Below, in pieces: positions 49,601 through 58,225 of a DNA stretch of 64,000 nt. This DNA is from Flavobacterium ammonificans (lineage in GTDB: Bacteria > Bacteroidota > Bacteroidia > Flavobacteriales > Flavobacteriaceae), in contig NZ_AP025185.1 in NCBI RefSeq assembly GCF_020886115.1, forward strand, positions 248,001-312,000, read 5' to 3'. How positions within the stretch are numbered: position 1 is the first letter of the stretch; each line of letters opens with the position of its first letter. The notes under the pieces are model-generated. The model made no database searches, was not told the origin of the DNA, and saw only the letters and a list, made by a program, of their open reading frames with translations. Both the position numbers and the translations under genes were made by a program.

Positions 49601-49660
49601 AATAGAACTATTTCCGTCTAGTTCCTCAACACTTTTCCAGTATTTTTTGTTTGATGACAT
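46607..49660 (-). CDS. actB: Alternative Complex III subunit ActB (Fe-S, molybdopterin-oxidoreductase-like)
   Basis: A 1017-residue periplasmic subunit. A twin-arginine signal (STTRRDFLKYVGFSTAA, Arg51-Arg52) is followed by Cys70, a possible lipobox. Residues about 80-740 resemble molybdopterin oxidoreductases, although in this family no molybdenum is bound. The C-terminal ferredoxin-like part (about 760-960) has CTGCGACVIACHAENN, CQHCNHAPCETVCPVAA, CVGTRYCANNCPY and CSMC...CSSAC, enough for three [4Fe-4S] and one [3Fe-4S] cluster. It relays electrons from quinol to the heme subunits. Start ATG at 49660. Confidence 0.95.
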   Translation of the reverse strand: MSSNKKYWKSVEELDGNSSIVEALKNNEFVEEIPTDEFLGNSDSLSASTTRRDFLKYVGFSTAAATLAACEGPVHKSIPYVLQPEQIIPGVADYYATTVFDGFDFANLLVKTREGRPIKVDNNSISGAKFAANARIHASILSMYDSMRLKEPKIAGANASWSDVNSKIASSIVEAKTKGGQVVLLTNTLASPSTEKLIAEFVAKNPNAKHVVYDAVSSSEALDAFETVYGERALVDYDFSKASLIVSVGADFLGDWQGGGYNGGYAQGRIPKNGKMSRHFQLEANMTLSGAAADKRLPMSTANQKQALVHIYNIVTGSSVAVSLDDQFKSEVTKAAQQLKAAGSKGVLVSGIQDKNAQLLVLAINQKLASEAFTTSGTRQIRKGSNEKVAQLINDMKAGSVHTLIMSGVNPVYTLADSASFVEGLKKVTTSVAFSLKEDETASVTTIAAPVPHYLESWNDLILTKGTYSLTQPTIRPLFNTKQFQDVLLSLNGNAGTYYDYIKGTATSIIAGSTWNKVLHDGVYVGAVPTSTAGSADYTAAASALSKSKAAEALELVLYTKTGLGDGQQANNPWLQEFPDPITRVSWDNYVTVSNADAKKLGLTNEIVANGGLNGSYATITTADGDKLEKVPVIVQPGQAVGTIGLALGYGRKAALKEEMAVGLNAYALYKGFNNVQSVSLVKVDGEHEFACVQGQKTLMGRGDIIKETTLEIFNTKDAKEWNKVPMVSLDHKEVEATKVDLWDSFDRSIGHHFNLSIDLNACTGCGACVIACHAENNVPVVGKSEVRRSRDMHWLRIDRYYSSESTFEGDNERKENIAGLSSSLSTFNEMEKAGDNPQVAFQPVMCQHCNHAPCETVCPVAATSHSRQGQNNMAYNRCVGTRYCANNCPYKVRRFNWFLYSQNDEFDYHMNDDLGRMVVNPDVNVRSRGVMEKCSMCIQMTQATILKAKREGRAIKDGEFQTACSSACSSGAMVFGDINDTESKVAKLVADDRMYHLLEHVGTKPNVIYHVKVRNT

Positions 49661-49689
49661 ATATAAATATTAAAAACTTAATAAATTAA

Positions 49690-51009
49690 TTAATAGTGAC
49701 ACTTACCACATTCTAAACCTCCCATTTGTGCAGCAGTTAACTTTTCTACACCATATTTTTTAGAAAGCTGTTCGTGAATTTTAGTATAATATTCATTTCC
49801 TTCCATTTTAACGTCAGTTTTTCTATGGCAATCAATACACCATCCCATTGTTAATGGAGCAAATTGTTTTTGAATCTCATACTCTTCAACCGGACCGTGA
49901 CAAGTCTGACATTCGATGCCTGCTACAGTTACGTGTTGAGAGTGATTAAAGTAAACAAAGTCAGGTAAATTATGAATACGAACCCATTTAACAGGTTGTG
50001 TTTTTCCTGTATAAGTCTGCGTAGCTTGATCCCAACCTACAGCTGTATATAATTTTTGGATTTGCTCGTCATAAAATGCTTTGCTGTATTCAGGAGTTGC
50101 AGTAGATTCAGCCACTTCAGATATATTTTTGTGACAATTCATACATACATTCAAAGAAGGAATTCCTCCATTCTTACTTACCCTAGCAGCAGAGTGACAA
50201 TATTTACAATCAATTTCATTATCACCAGCATGAATTCTGTGAGAATAATGAATTGGCTGAATTGGCGCATAATCTTGATCAACACCTACCTGCATTAAGA
50301 AACCATAAACCAAATAAGCACCTGATAACAATAAAAATACTACAGATACAAAAACTAAGAATTGATTTTTAACAAAAGCTTTCCAAATTGGCATACCAGC
50401 TTTTATTTCTTTTGGAGCTATTTCTATGTTATTTGATTTAGCTACTTTTCGAAGCACATTGTTCACCAAGTACAACATAACAACTAAAACCAATAACACT
50501 AAAACTAATGCTCCTAAAATTAAATTATTAGTAACCCCACTTTCATTAGCAGCAGGAGCAGATCCATCAACAGCAGGAGTACCAGCAGCAGCTGCAGGAG
50601 CTTCCTCTTTTGGAGTTGAAGTATACGCTATAATATTATCAATGTCGCTTTCAGATAATTGAGGAAAAGCAGTCATTACAGACTTATTATATTCTTCAAA
50701 TATCTTAACCGCTTGAGGGTCTCCAGATTTGATTAATTCAGAACTATTTTTAACCCACTTGTATATCCATGACATATCATACTTATCAGCAACGCCACGC
50801 AATGCAGGTCCCGTTGCTTTTGCATCTAATTTATGACAAGCAGCGCAATTAGCATTAAAAAGTTCCTTACCTGCAACAGGATCTCCACCCATCGTAGCAG
50901 CAGGTGACGCCGCGTCTTGAGCGAATGAATTTGAAGAAGTAATTAGCAACAAGGCTAAACAGAAATAAAATTTCTTAAAGACCGAATTATGGTTATTCAC
51001 CTTTTTCAT
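49690..51009 (-). CDS. actA: Alternative Complex III subunit ActA with an added N-terminal monoheme domain
   Basis: A 439-residue multiheme cytochrome c. Residues 40-130 hold a monoheme domain (CAACH, 55-59, preceded by GKELF and followed by KLDAKATGPAL). An Ala/Pro-rich linker and two membrane segments (about 160-185 and 214-238) follow. The C-terminal half has five further motifs: CKYCH, CMNCH, CQTCH, CIDCH and CGKCH. ActA is classically pentaheme; this protein has six heme motifs. The extra domain could deliver electrons to the oxidase. First gene of the operon, with a promoter at 51097-51125. Start ATG at 51009. Confidence 0.93.
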   Translation of the reverse strand: MKKVNNHNSVFKKFYFCLALLLITSSNSFAQDAASPAATMGGDPVAGKELFNANCAACHKLDAKATGPALRGVADKYDMSWIYKWVKNSSELIKSGDPQAVKIFEEYNKSVMTAFPQLSESDIDNIIAYTSTPKEEAPAAAAGTPAVDGSAPAANESGVTNNLILGALVLVLLVLVVMLYLVNNVLRKVAKSNNIEIAPKEIKAGMPIWKAFVKNQFLVFVSVVFLLLSGAYLVYGFLMQVGVDQDYAPIQPIHYSHRIHAGDNEIDCKYCHSAARVSKNGGIPSLNVCMNCHKNISEVAESTATPEYSKAFYDEQIQKLYTAVGWDQATQTYTGKTQPVKWVRIHNLPDFVYFNHSQHVTVAGIECQTCHGPVEEYEIQKQFAPLTMGWCIDCHRKTDVKMEGNEYYTKIHEQLSKKYGVEKLTAAQMGGLECGKCHY

Positions 51010-51096
51010 ATGGTATAAAGATTATCTACTAAAATTTGTGCTGTATTTTTCATTGAAAAAAATTCAAAAAATACATACATTCTTTTTAAACTTGCA

Positions 51097-51125
51097 CAAA
51101 AATACGACTTAAGAACTATTCTCAA
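51097..51125 (-). promoter_or_regulatory. Promoter of the actABCDEF-coxBA operon
   Basis: On the minus strand a TTG (51125-51123) is followed by 18 bases and the box TATTTTTG (51104-51097), close to the Bacteroidetes consensus TTG-N19-TAnnTTTG. The predicted transcript has a leader of about 80 bases before actA. This is the only box in the window with both elements. Confidence 0.65.
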
Positions 51126-51201
51126 AACCCTAGAATAGGTATATTTTTAATTTATATTGATTCTAAATAATTTTATTGATTTCCATTTCCATTTGAAATA
51201 T

Positions 51202-51209
51202 TACATTTG
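51202..51209 (+). promoter_or_regulatory. Candidate -7 box for the SPOR gene
   Basis: TACATTTG, matching TAnnTTTG, 17 bases before the ATG at 51227. The nearest plausible TTG lies 23 bases upstream, longer than usual. Confidence 0.45.
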
Positions 51210-51226
51210 TATAAAACTATCAGATT

Positions 51227-51616
51227 ATGAGAATTTTAGAAAATAAAATCACTACTCTTACTATTGTAATTACTTTTTTTACAAGTACTTTTTGCCTTTC
51301 TCAAAATGCTAAATTTAACATTAATACAAGTCTATTCTTGGAGCAATTAATGAATGAAAAAAGAAAAGTCAACCCATCCATATCATTAAATGAAAGATAT
51401 AAAATTCAAATATTTAACGGAGAAAATGAAAAGGCAAAAAAAACAATAATTCAATTTAAACAAGAATTTAAAAATATGGACGCAACCATAATTTTTAAAA
51501 CACCCAACTATAGAGTTTGGGTAGGCAGTTTTAAAACTAGAATTGAAGCTGAAAGAAATTTAATTGAAATCAAGAAGAAGTATAAAAATGTTTTGCTAAT
51601 AAAGCCTGGCAAATAA
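51227..51616 (+). CDS. Small SPOR-domain secreted protein
   Basis: A 129-residue protein with a signal peptide (residues about 8-26, ending FCLSQ) and a C-terminal SPOR domain (residues about 52-127: YKIQIFNGENEKAKKTI ... TPNYRVWVGSFKTRIEAERN). SPOR domains bind denuded glycan strands of peptidoglycan at division sites. With no other domain, this is a free periplasmic SPOR protein. It is divergent from the act operon and convergent with infB, so the context suggests nothing about partners. Start ATG at 51227. Confidence 0.85.
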   Translation: MRILENKITTLTIVITFFTSTFCLSQNAKFNINTSLFLEQLMNEKRKVNPSISLNERYKIQIFNGENEKAKKTIIQFKQEFKNMDATIIFKTPNYRVWVGSFKTRIEAERNLIEIKKKYKNVLLIKPGK

Positions 51617-51627
51617 AAATTAAAAAC

Positions 51628-51655
51628 AAAAAACCCCGATAAATCGGGGTTTTTT
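51628..51655. terminator. Shared bidirectional terminator between the SPOR gene and infB
   Basis: A perfect 13-bp stem, AAAAAACCCCGAT / ATCGGGGTTTTTT, around a 2-base loop, with A and T runs on both sides. It sits between two converging genes and should serve both. Confidence 0.88.
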
Positions 51656-51670
51656 TATAGCTATAGAATT

Positions 51671-54445
51671 TTATTTCAATTTCTTTTTGATTGCTACTTC
51701 ATGATACGCTTCAATAACATCTCTTTCTTCAATGTCATTGTATCCTTTAATTTGAATACCACAGTCATATCCTTTAGCTACTTCTTTTACGTCATCTTTA
51801 AAACGCTTAAGAGCTACTAATTCACCATCAAAAACAACAACTCCTTCTCTTACTATTCGAACTTTAGCATTTCTGGTAATCTTACCATCCATAACCATAC
51901 ATCCAGCAATAGATCCTACTTTAGAAATTTTGAAAATTTCTCTGATTTCTGCAGTACCAAGAACTTCTTCTTTCATTTCTGGCGCTAACATTCCTTCCAT
52001 TGCATCTTTCAAGTCATCAATAGCAGCATAGATAATAGAGTAATAACGGATATCAATTTCTTCTTTATCGGCAAGTTGTCTTGCGTTACCAGCTGGACGA
52101 ACATTAAATCCAATAATAATTGCATCAGATGCAGAAGCTAACATTACATCAGTTTCTGTAATTGCCCCTACTCCTTTATGTATGATATTAATTTGAACTT
52201 CTTCAGTAGATAATTTAGAGAACGAATCCGATAATGCCTCAACAGATCCATCAACGTCTCCTTTAAGAATTACATTTAATTCTTTAAACTGACCTAATGC
52301 AATTCTACGTCCAATCTCATCTAGAGTAATATGTCGCTGTGTTCTAACTGATTGCTCACGCATCAATTGAGAACGTTTAGATGCAATTTGTTTTGCTTCT
52401 TTTTCATCTTCAAAAATATTGAACTTATCTCCAGCAGTTGCTGCACCATCTAAACCTAAAACTGAAACCGGTGTTGACGGACCTGCTTGTAATACAACAT
52501 TTCCTCTTTCATCATGCATAGCTTTAATTTTACCATGATGCTTTCCAGCCAACATATAATCTCCGATTTTTAAAGTTCCGTGCTGCACTAATAATGTAGA
52601 AACGTATCCTTTACCTTTATCCAAGAATGCTTCAACTACGGTTCCTTGAGCTGCTTTATTTGGATTAGATTTTAAATCTAAAATTTCAGCTTCTAATAAT
52701 ACTTTTTCAAGCAATTCTTTAACTCCCAAACCAGTTTTTGCTGATATATCATGTGATTGGATTTTTCCACCCCAATCTTCAACTAGTAAGTTCATACCCG
52801 CTAATCTTTCTTTAATCTTATCCGGATTAGCATTTGGCTTATCTACTTTATTGATTGCAAAAATAATTGGAACACCAGCAGCTTGAGCGTGACTAATCGC
52901 CTCTTTAGTTTGTGGCATAATATCATCATCGGCAGCAATTACGATAATAGCAATATCTGTAACTTGAGCACCACGAGCACGCATTGCCGTAAAGGCTTCG
53001 TGACCTGGTGTATCTAAAAAGGCGATTTTTTGACCACTGTCTAAAGTAACTCCATAAGCTCCAATATGCTGAGTAATTCCACCGGACTCTCCTGCGATAA
53101 CATTTTCTTTACGAATGTAATCCAATAAAGATGTTTTACCGTGATCGACATGCCCCATAACCGTAACGATTGGCGCTCTATACATCAAGTCTTCTTCTTT
53201 ATCTTCAACAACTTGAATTGCTTCCTCAATATCAACAGTTATGAATTCTACTTCATATCCAAATTCATCAGCTACAATGGTTAATGTCTCAGCATCTAAA
53301 CGTTGATTCATAGTTACCATTATTCCAAGTGACATACATGTACCAATTACTTTTGTAATAGGCACATCCATCATAATCGCAATCTCACCAACTGTAACAA
53401 ATTCAGTAACTTTAATTGTTTTACTTCCTTCGTCGATAGCTCTTTGCTCTTCATCAGATTTCTGACGGTGCGTATCTCTTTTATCTCTTCTATATTTTGC
53501 TGCTTTAGATTTTCCTCCTTTTCCTTGAAGTTTTTCTAAAGTTTCACGGATTTGGTTTTTAACCTCTTCTTCAGTAGGTTCTACTTTAGCAACAATAGCA
53601 GGTCTATTTCCTTTAACAAAACCAGGCTTAGAACCTCTGTTTGCATTAAAACCACCACCTGAATTAGGCGTAATTTTATTTGGATTAGGAGCACCTGGCT
53701 CACCTGGAGTTGATGGCTTAGCAACAATTCGTTTTCTCTTATTTTTAGCCGCATTAGCTCCTGCACCTGCTGCTCCTGGAGCACCTGGTTTATTTGGAGT
53801 AATTTTAGGATCTTCTTTTTTCTTTTTAGGCTTATTGAACTGAGATAAGTCAATAGTCTGACCTGTTAATGTAGCACCTGATAATTTTTGGTACTGAGTT
53901 GTAATCGTCTCGTCTACAGGAGCATCGTCTGAAGCAACTTCTGCTGTAGATTTTTTGGCTTCCTTCGGTGCATTAACCACAACTGGCTTTGCCTCTTTTT
54001 TGTCTGAAGTAGTTTTTTCTTGTGCAACAGCTACTGGAGAAACTTGTACTTTTTCTTCAATAGGAGTTGGAATGGTTTCAGGTTTCTTAGGATTAAGATC
54101 AATTTTACCAACTTGAATAGGACCCGTTACTACCGCTTTCGCTTTAATAACTTCTTGACGCTCCTCTTCTTGTTTGCGTTTTTCTTCTACTTCTTGCTCA
54201 CGTTGAATACGTAAAGCTTCTTTTTCTTTTCTTTTTTCTTCACCTACTTCTTTAGAAGCTTCTTTATTCCCCTTATCGCCCGCAAATTGACTTTGTAAGA
54301 TACCAAACTCACGTTCAGAAATTTTAGCATTTGGATTTGCATCAATGGCAATTCCTTTATCCTTAAGATAATCTACTGCTCTTTCTAACGAAATATTTAA
54401 TTCCCTTAAAACCTTGTTTATTCTTATTACTCTCTCTTCAGACAT
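51671..54445 (-). CDS. infB: Translation initiation factor IF-2
   Basis: A 924-residue GTPase that places initiator tRNA on the ribosome. A long charged and Ala/Pro/Lys-rich N-terminal region (about residues 60-330) precedes the GTPase domain, with G1 GHVDHGKTS (about 432), DTPGHEAF and NKVDKPNA. Domains II-IV follow to the C-terminus ([19 protein letters not shown]). Last gene of the rimP-nusA-infB operon; the 89-base gap from nusA has no convincing promoter. Start ATG at 54445. Confidence 0.97.
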   Translation of the reverse strand: MSEERVIRINKVLRELNISLERAVDYLKDKGIAIDANPNAKISEREFGILQSQFAGDKGNKEASKEVGEEKRKEKEALRIQREQEVEEKRKQEEERQEVIKAKAVVTGPIQVGKIDLNPKKPETIPTPIEEKVQVSPVAVAQEKTTSDKKEAKPVVVNAPKEAKKSTAEVASDDAPVDETITTQYQKLSGATLTGQTIDLSQFNKPKKKKEDPKITPNKPGAPGAAGAGANAAKNKRKRIVAKPSTPGEPGAPNPNKITPNSGGGFNANRGSKPGFVKGNRPAIVAKVEPTEEEVKNQIRETLEKLQGKGGKSKAAKYRRDKRDTHRQKSDEEQRAIDEGSKTIKVTEFVTVGEIAIMMDVPITKVIGTCMSLGIMVTMNQRLDAETLTIVADEFGYEVEFITVDIEEAIQVVEDKEEDLMYRAPIVTVMGHVDHGKTSLLDYIRKENVIAGESGGITQHIGAYGVTLDSGQKIAFLDTPGHEAFTAMRARGAQVTDIAIIVIAADDDIMPQTKEAISHAQAAGVPIIFAINKVDKPNANPDKIKERLAGMNLLVEDWGGKIQSHDISAKTGLGVKELLEKVLLEAEILDLKSNPNKAAQGTVVEAFLDKGKGYVSTLLVQHGTLKIGDYMLAGKHHGKIKAMHDERGNVVLQAGPSTPVSVLGLDGAATAGDKFNIFEDEKEAKQIASKRSQLMREQSVRTQRHITLDEIGRRIALGQFKELNVILKGDVDGSVEALSDSFSKLSTEEVQINIIHKGVGAITETDVMLASASDAIIIGFNVRPAGNARQLADKEEIDIRYYSIIYAAIDDLKDAMEGMLAPEMKEEVLGTAEIREIFKISKVGSIAGCMVMDGKITRNAKVRIVREGVVVFDGELVALKRFKDDVKEVAKGYDCGIQIKGYNDIEERDVIEAYHEVAIKKKLK

Positions 54446-54534
54446 AAAACCTTTTTATTATTATCTTTTTATTGTGTTTCTTAATCCCATTAATAACTTC
54501 CTACAATTGGGACTGAGATATTTTGAGAACTTGA

Positions 54535-55782
54535 TTAATTTTCAAATTCTTCTTTTAATATTCTTACTACTTCTAGAATAGTTTCTTCTTCTAAATCGGT
54601 TCTTCTTACTAAGTCTTCTATATCTTGTTTTAAAATACTTCTTGCAGTATCCAAACCTATTTTAGCAAATTCGTCTATAATCCATTCTTCAATTTCATCA
54701 GAGAATTCAGTTAATTCGATATCGTCTTCTTCGCCACCAGCTACATCTCCTTCACGAATTACATCTAATTCGTATCCAGTTAATAACCCAGCTAACTTAA
54801 TATTATGCCCTCCTCTACCAATTGCTTTTGAAACTTCTTCTAACTTCAAGAATACTTCTGCTCTCTTCGTTTCTTCATTAATTTTAATAGACGAAACTTT
54901 TGCAGGACTTAAAGCACGAGTAATATACAATTGAATATTGCTTGTGTAATTAATTACATCAATATTTTCATTCCCTAATTCACGAACAATTCCGTGAATA
55001 CGTGATCCTTTCATACCCACACAAGCTCCAACAGGATCAATTCTATCATCATAAGAATCAACAGCTACTTTCGCTTTTTCACCAGGAATTCGAACTACAT
55101 TTTTAACCATAATCAAACCGTCAAAAACTTCTGGGATTTCTTGCTCAAATAATTTTTCTAGGAACACATCTGAAGTTCTAGACATAATAATTTGAGGTTT
55201 ATTTCCTTTCAATTCAACGCTTTCAATGATTCCACGAACATTGTCTCCTTTACGGAAAAAGTCAGAAGGAATTTGTTTTTCTTTAGGTAAAACAATTTCA
55301 TTCCCTTCATCGTCAACCAAAATTACAACTCTTGGTCTTACATGATGAACCTCAGCAGTATATATCTCGCCGATAATATCTTTAAATTGTTTGTACAAAT
55401 TAGTATTATCGTGTTCATGGATTTTAGAAATTAAATTTTGGCGTAAAGCTAAAATCGCTCTTCTTCCTAAATCAATTAATTTTACTTCTTCTGAAACCTC
55501 TTCGCCAATTTCAAAATCGGCTTCAATCTTTCTAGCTTCTGTAAGTGTGATCTCTTCGTTTTCAAAATCTAAATCTTCATCTGCAACGATAACTCGTCGT
55601 CTCCAAATTTCCATATCTCCTTTATCAGGATTGATAATGATATCAAAATTATCATCTGAACCGTATTTTTTCTTTAATGCATTTCTAAATACATCTTCTA
55701 AAATTGCCATAAGCGTTACACGATCAATAAGTTTATCATCTTTAAACTCTGAAAATGAATCGATTAATGCTAAATTTTCCAT
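54535..55782 (-). CDS. nusA: Transcription factor NusA
   Basis: A 415-residue NusA with the N-terminal RNA-polymerase-binding domain (residues about 1-125), an S1 domain (GEIYTAEVHHVRPRVVILVD, 135-205) and two KH domains (to about 345, with GRGGHNIKLAGLLTG). It controls pausing, termination and antitermination. A short C-terminal acidic tail replaces the repeats found in Proteobacteria. It lies 13 bases after rimP. Start ATG at 55782. Confidence 0.97.
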   Translation of the reverse strand: MENLALIDSFSEFKDDKLIDRVTLMAILEDVFRNALKKKYGSDDNFDIIINPDKGDMEIWRRRVIVADEDLDFENEEITLTEARKIEADFEIGEEVSEEVKLIDLGRRAILALRQNLISKIHEHDNTNLYKQFKDIIGEIYTAEVHHVRPRVVILVDDEGNEIVLPKEKQIPSDFFRKGDNVRGIIESVELKGNKPQIIMSRTSDVFLEKLFEQEIPEVFDGLIMVKNVVRIPGEKAKVAVDSYDDRIDPVGACVGMKGSRIHGIVRELGNENIDVINYTSNIQLYITRALSPAKVSSIKINEETKRAEVFLKLEEVSKAIGRGGHNIKLAGLLTGYELDVIREGDVAGGEEDDIELTEFSDEIEEWIIDEFAKIGLDTARSILKQDIEDLVRRTDLEEETILEVVRILKEEFEN

Positions 55783-55795
55783 GCTAAATCTTTAT

Positions 55796-56260
55796 TTAAA
55801 ATGTTACTGTAACAATTGCTTCTTTAATATCCGAGTAAGGAAGTTCTAATCTCTTTTGAACAGTTTCTTTTCCTTTACCCACTTTCTTTGGTTCTCTTGC
55901 TAGCCAAGACAAAATTACAAATTCATCATTAGCTTCTACCAATTCTGCTTCAATATTTTCAGTTGATGTCTTCACTATCAGTGTTCTACCAACATTTTTT
56001 TTATATTGTCTCACCAATTTTAATGGCGAACCAACACCTACAGAGGCTACTTCTAATGAATAATCCTGCTCTTCTCTATCTAAATTACCTTCAATCGCTC
56101 GACTTACATCGATACAATCTTGCAACGCCACCCCATTGTCTCCATCTATATTGACAATGATTTTGAAAGCATCTGTAATAGTCAAGTCAATTAAAAAAAG
56201 ACTTGGCTTATCTACAAGGCATTCTTCTACTAGCGTATTTACTTTTTCTTTGAACGTCAT
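55796..56260 (-). CDS. rimP: Ribosome maturation factor RimP
   Basis: A 154-residue RimP needed for 30S maturation, with the family segment [22 protein letters not shown] replaced by close variants and the C-terminal SH3-like domain. The ATG at 56260 (MTFKEKV) is chosen; an earlier in-frame ATG at 56296 would start inside the leader hairpin and adds a non-conserved extension. It heads the rimP-nusA-infB operon. Confidence 0.94.
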   Translation of the reverse strand: MTFKEKVNTLVEECLVDKPSLFLIDLTITDAFKIIVNIDGDNGVALQDCIDVSRAIEGNLDREEQDYSLEVASVGVGSPLKLVRQYKKNVGRTLIVKTSTENIEAELVEANDEFVILSWLAREPKKVGKGKETVQKRLELPYSDIKEAIVTVTF

Positions 56261-56273
56261 AGTTGTATAAAAA

Positions 56274-56294
56274 GAGGGGACGATTAGTCCCCTC
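56274..56294 (-). terminator. Terminator-like hairpin in the rimP leader
   Basis: A perfect 8-bp stem GAGGGGAC / GTCCCCTC with a 5-base loop, followed on the minus strand by five T residues, ending about 10 bases before the rimP ATG. It lies downstream of a -7 box (56323-56330), so it would be inside the operon leader and could attenuate it. Alternatively it hides or shapes the start region. Confidence 0.6.
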
Positions 56295-56322
56295 ATTATC
56301 TAGATTTAAATAAATAACGATG

Positions 56323-56330
56323 CAAATATA
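56323..56330 (-). promoter_or_regulatory. Candidate -7 box for rimP-nusA-infB
   Basis: Minus strand TATATTTG, matching TAnnTTTG, 62 bases upstream of the rimP ATG. No clear TTG at -33. Confidence 0.45.
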
Positions 56331-56476
56331 GTGTTTTTTTTAATATTTAAAATAATCGAATACTTTAAAAATAAAATCTACCTAACAGAATCTCAAAACA
56401 ACAACTAATCATAACTAAAAAAAGTTCTACGAAATACATCATAAAACTTTTTTTAAAAATATTACTTTAACGTATG

Positions 56477-56773
56477 TTATAATTGTTCTTGTACCAAATT
56501 GATAATAGCATTGGCATCTAATTCACCTGCTTGACGCCAAACCATTTGACCTTCCTTGTAAATCATAAGAGTTGGAAGCCCTTTTATACGAAGTGCTTCG
56601 GCAAGCTCTTGATTTTTATCAACATCAATTTTAATTACTTTAGCCTTGTCTCCTAATGCAGCAGCCACATCTCTTATCACAGGATGCATTGATACTGAAG
56701 ACTCATTCCAATCAGTGTAAAAGTCGATTAACACTGGAATTTGAGTATTTATAAGTTCTCCAAATTTTGACAT
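56477..56773 (-). CDS. Thioredoxin-fold protein without cysteines
   Basis: A 98-residue thioredoxin-fold protein: IPVLIDFYTDW, KVIKIDVDKNQELAEALRIKGLPTLMIYKEG with the cis-proline loop, and a C-terminal helix. The place of the catalytic WCGPC reads WNESS and the whole protein has no Cys, so it cannot be a disulfide reductase. It may bind a partner or a client through the fold. It is separated from the metallophosphoesterase by 74 bases with its own -7 box. Start ATG at 56773. Confidence 0.88.
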   Translation of the reverse strand: MSKFGELINTQIPVLIDFYTDWNESSVSMHPVIRDVAAALGDKAKVIKIDVDKNQELAEALRIKGLPTLMIYKEGQMVWRQAGELDANAIINLVQEQL

Positions 56774-56825
56774 AAAACCAAAAATTTAATTATAATAATC
56801 CACTTAAAAAGAAACAAATATTATA

Positions 56826-56833
56826 CAAATGTA
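56826..56833 (-). promoter_or_regulatory. Candidate -7 box for the thioredoxin-like gene
   Basis: Minus strand TACATTTG, matching TAnnTTTG, 52 bases upstream of the ATG at 56773 and inside the gap after the metallophosphoesterase gene. No -33 TTG seen. Confidence 0.4.
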
Positions 56834-56847
56834 GTATTTTTAGTTAA

Positions 56848-58083
56848 TTACACTAATTTATTGCCTTTTTTTAGCTCTATCACGGTAATTTCTGGCATTA
56901 TTCCTACTCTTCCAGAATAAGCATGAAAGCCAAATCCGCGATTTACATAGACATATCGTCCTTTATTTTCATATAGACCTGCCCATTGTTTATACACATA
57001 TTGTGCCAAACTCCATTTAAAATATCCTGGAATTTCAATTCCAAACTGCATTCCGTGGGTATGACCTGACAATGTTAAATGGAAATTTTTCTCATGATGT
57101 TGTACTTCATAGTCCCAATGACTAGGGTCATGACTCATTAAAATTTTAAAATCAGTATTTGACAGGCCATTTGAAGCCTTATTAATATCGCCTGCTCTCT
57201 TAAAATTATGCCCCCAATTCTCAACTCCAACGAGTGCTATTTTTTGTCCCCCTTTTTCTATAACTCTATGTTCGTTTAGAAGTAATTCAAAATCAATCTG
57301 ACCGTATAAATTTTTAATCGCTTGAAAATTAGCTTCCTTAGCTTCGGGTGTTGGCCAACTAACATATTCGCCATAATCATGATTCCCTAAAACTGAATAC
57401 TTCCCGAATTTAGGTTTTTTAATTCGATTAAATGTTCCAATCCATGGGAGCATTTCTTTAGCGTGGGTATTGACTATATCTCCAGTAAACAAAATTATAT
57501 CCGAATTTTGTTCGTTAATCAAATCAATAGCGTAGTTAATTTTATCAGGATTATCAAAACTGCCACTGTGAATGTCTGAAATTTGAGTGATTTTAAAACC
57601 GTCAAATTCTTCAGGTAAATCCGGAAAATAAATCGGTTGTTTAATTACCTTGAAATTATATTTCCCTTCGAAAATTCCATACAACACTGAGATAAATGGA
57701 ATTGCAGCCAAGCTTAATCCCATTTGACTTACAAATTTTCTTCGGGAAGCCATAAATGGTTGATCTCTATTTTTCTTAGCTAAATAGGTTACCGAGCCTT
57801 TTCCAACTCTAAAAAAATCTTCTGCAATCATTACTATTGATAGAACCATTTTTGGAATGTAAACTAATAATGCAGCAGCTAAAACCAGCATAGTTTGTCT
57901 AGTTTGACCTACAGATCTATCGAACTGCGATATAGTGTACAAAAAGAAAACAGCTAAAACAAAGGAAAAAATTTGATATGCTACTAGTATTTTTTTTCGC
58001 TGCAAGAGTGTACGAATAGATTGATAGGCAAACCATTCAATTGCACCCCAAAAGAGAAAAAAAAGGATCATTACAAAAGCCAT
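56848..58083 (-). CDS. Membrane-anchored metallophosphoesterase
   Basis: A 411-residue protein. The first 130 residues contain three or four membrane helices and are followed by ASRRKFVSQMGLSLAAIPF, another hydrophobic segment with a twin-arginine-like start. Residues about 150-405 form a calcineurin-like phosphoesterase with ITQISDIHSG, LFTGDIVN, LGNHDYGEY and LSGHTHGMQFG, giving the usual Asp, His and Asn metal ligands. YkuE-type relatives act on the outside of the membrane. The natural substrate is unknown. Divergent from polA. Start ATG at 58083. Confidence 0.88.
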   Translation of the reverse strand: MAFVMILFFLFWGAIEWFAYQSIRTLLQRKKILVAYQIFSFVLAVFFLYTISQFDRSVGQTRQTMLVLAAALLVYIPKMVLSIVMIAEDFFRVGKGSVTYLAKKNRDQPFMASRRKFVSQMGLSLAAIPFISVLYGIFEGKYNFKVIKQPIYFPDLPEEFDGFKITQISDIHSGSFDNPDKINYAIDLINEQNSDIILFTGDIVNTHAKEMLPWIGTFNRIKKPKFGKYSVLGNHDYGEYVSWPTPEAKEANFQAIKNLYGQIDFELLLNEHRVIEKGGQKIALVGVENWGHNFKRAGDINKASNGLSNTDFKILMSHDPSHWDYEVQHHEKNFHLTLSGHTHGMQFGIEIPGYFKWSLAQYVYKQWAGLYENKGRYVYVNRGFGFHAYSGRVGIMPEITVIELKKGNKLV

Positions 58084-58225
58084 TAGTATAATTTTCGAAA
58101 ATTAGCTTACAAAATAACGACTTAATTTTTTCAAAAAGATTTTTATTGATTAAAATTTAACTCTTAAAGGAAACTTAAGCTCGGTTTACTTATTTTTACC
58201 AATTCAATTTTAGAATCAATTTTCA

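Noticed and set aside
53581..53853. 90-residue Leu/Gln-rich frame inside infB
   Set aside because: It is an alternative frame of the low-complexity IF-2 linker.
55391..55849. 152-residue open frame on the plus strand
   Set aside because: It lies antisense to nusA and rimP, has low-complexity Ser/Ile-rich translation and no start signal; it is a shadow of the real genes.
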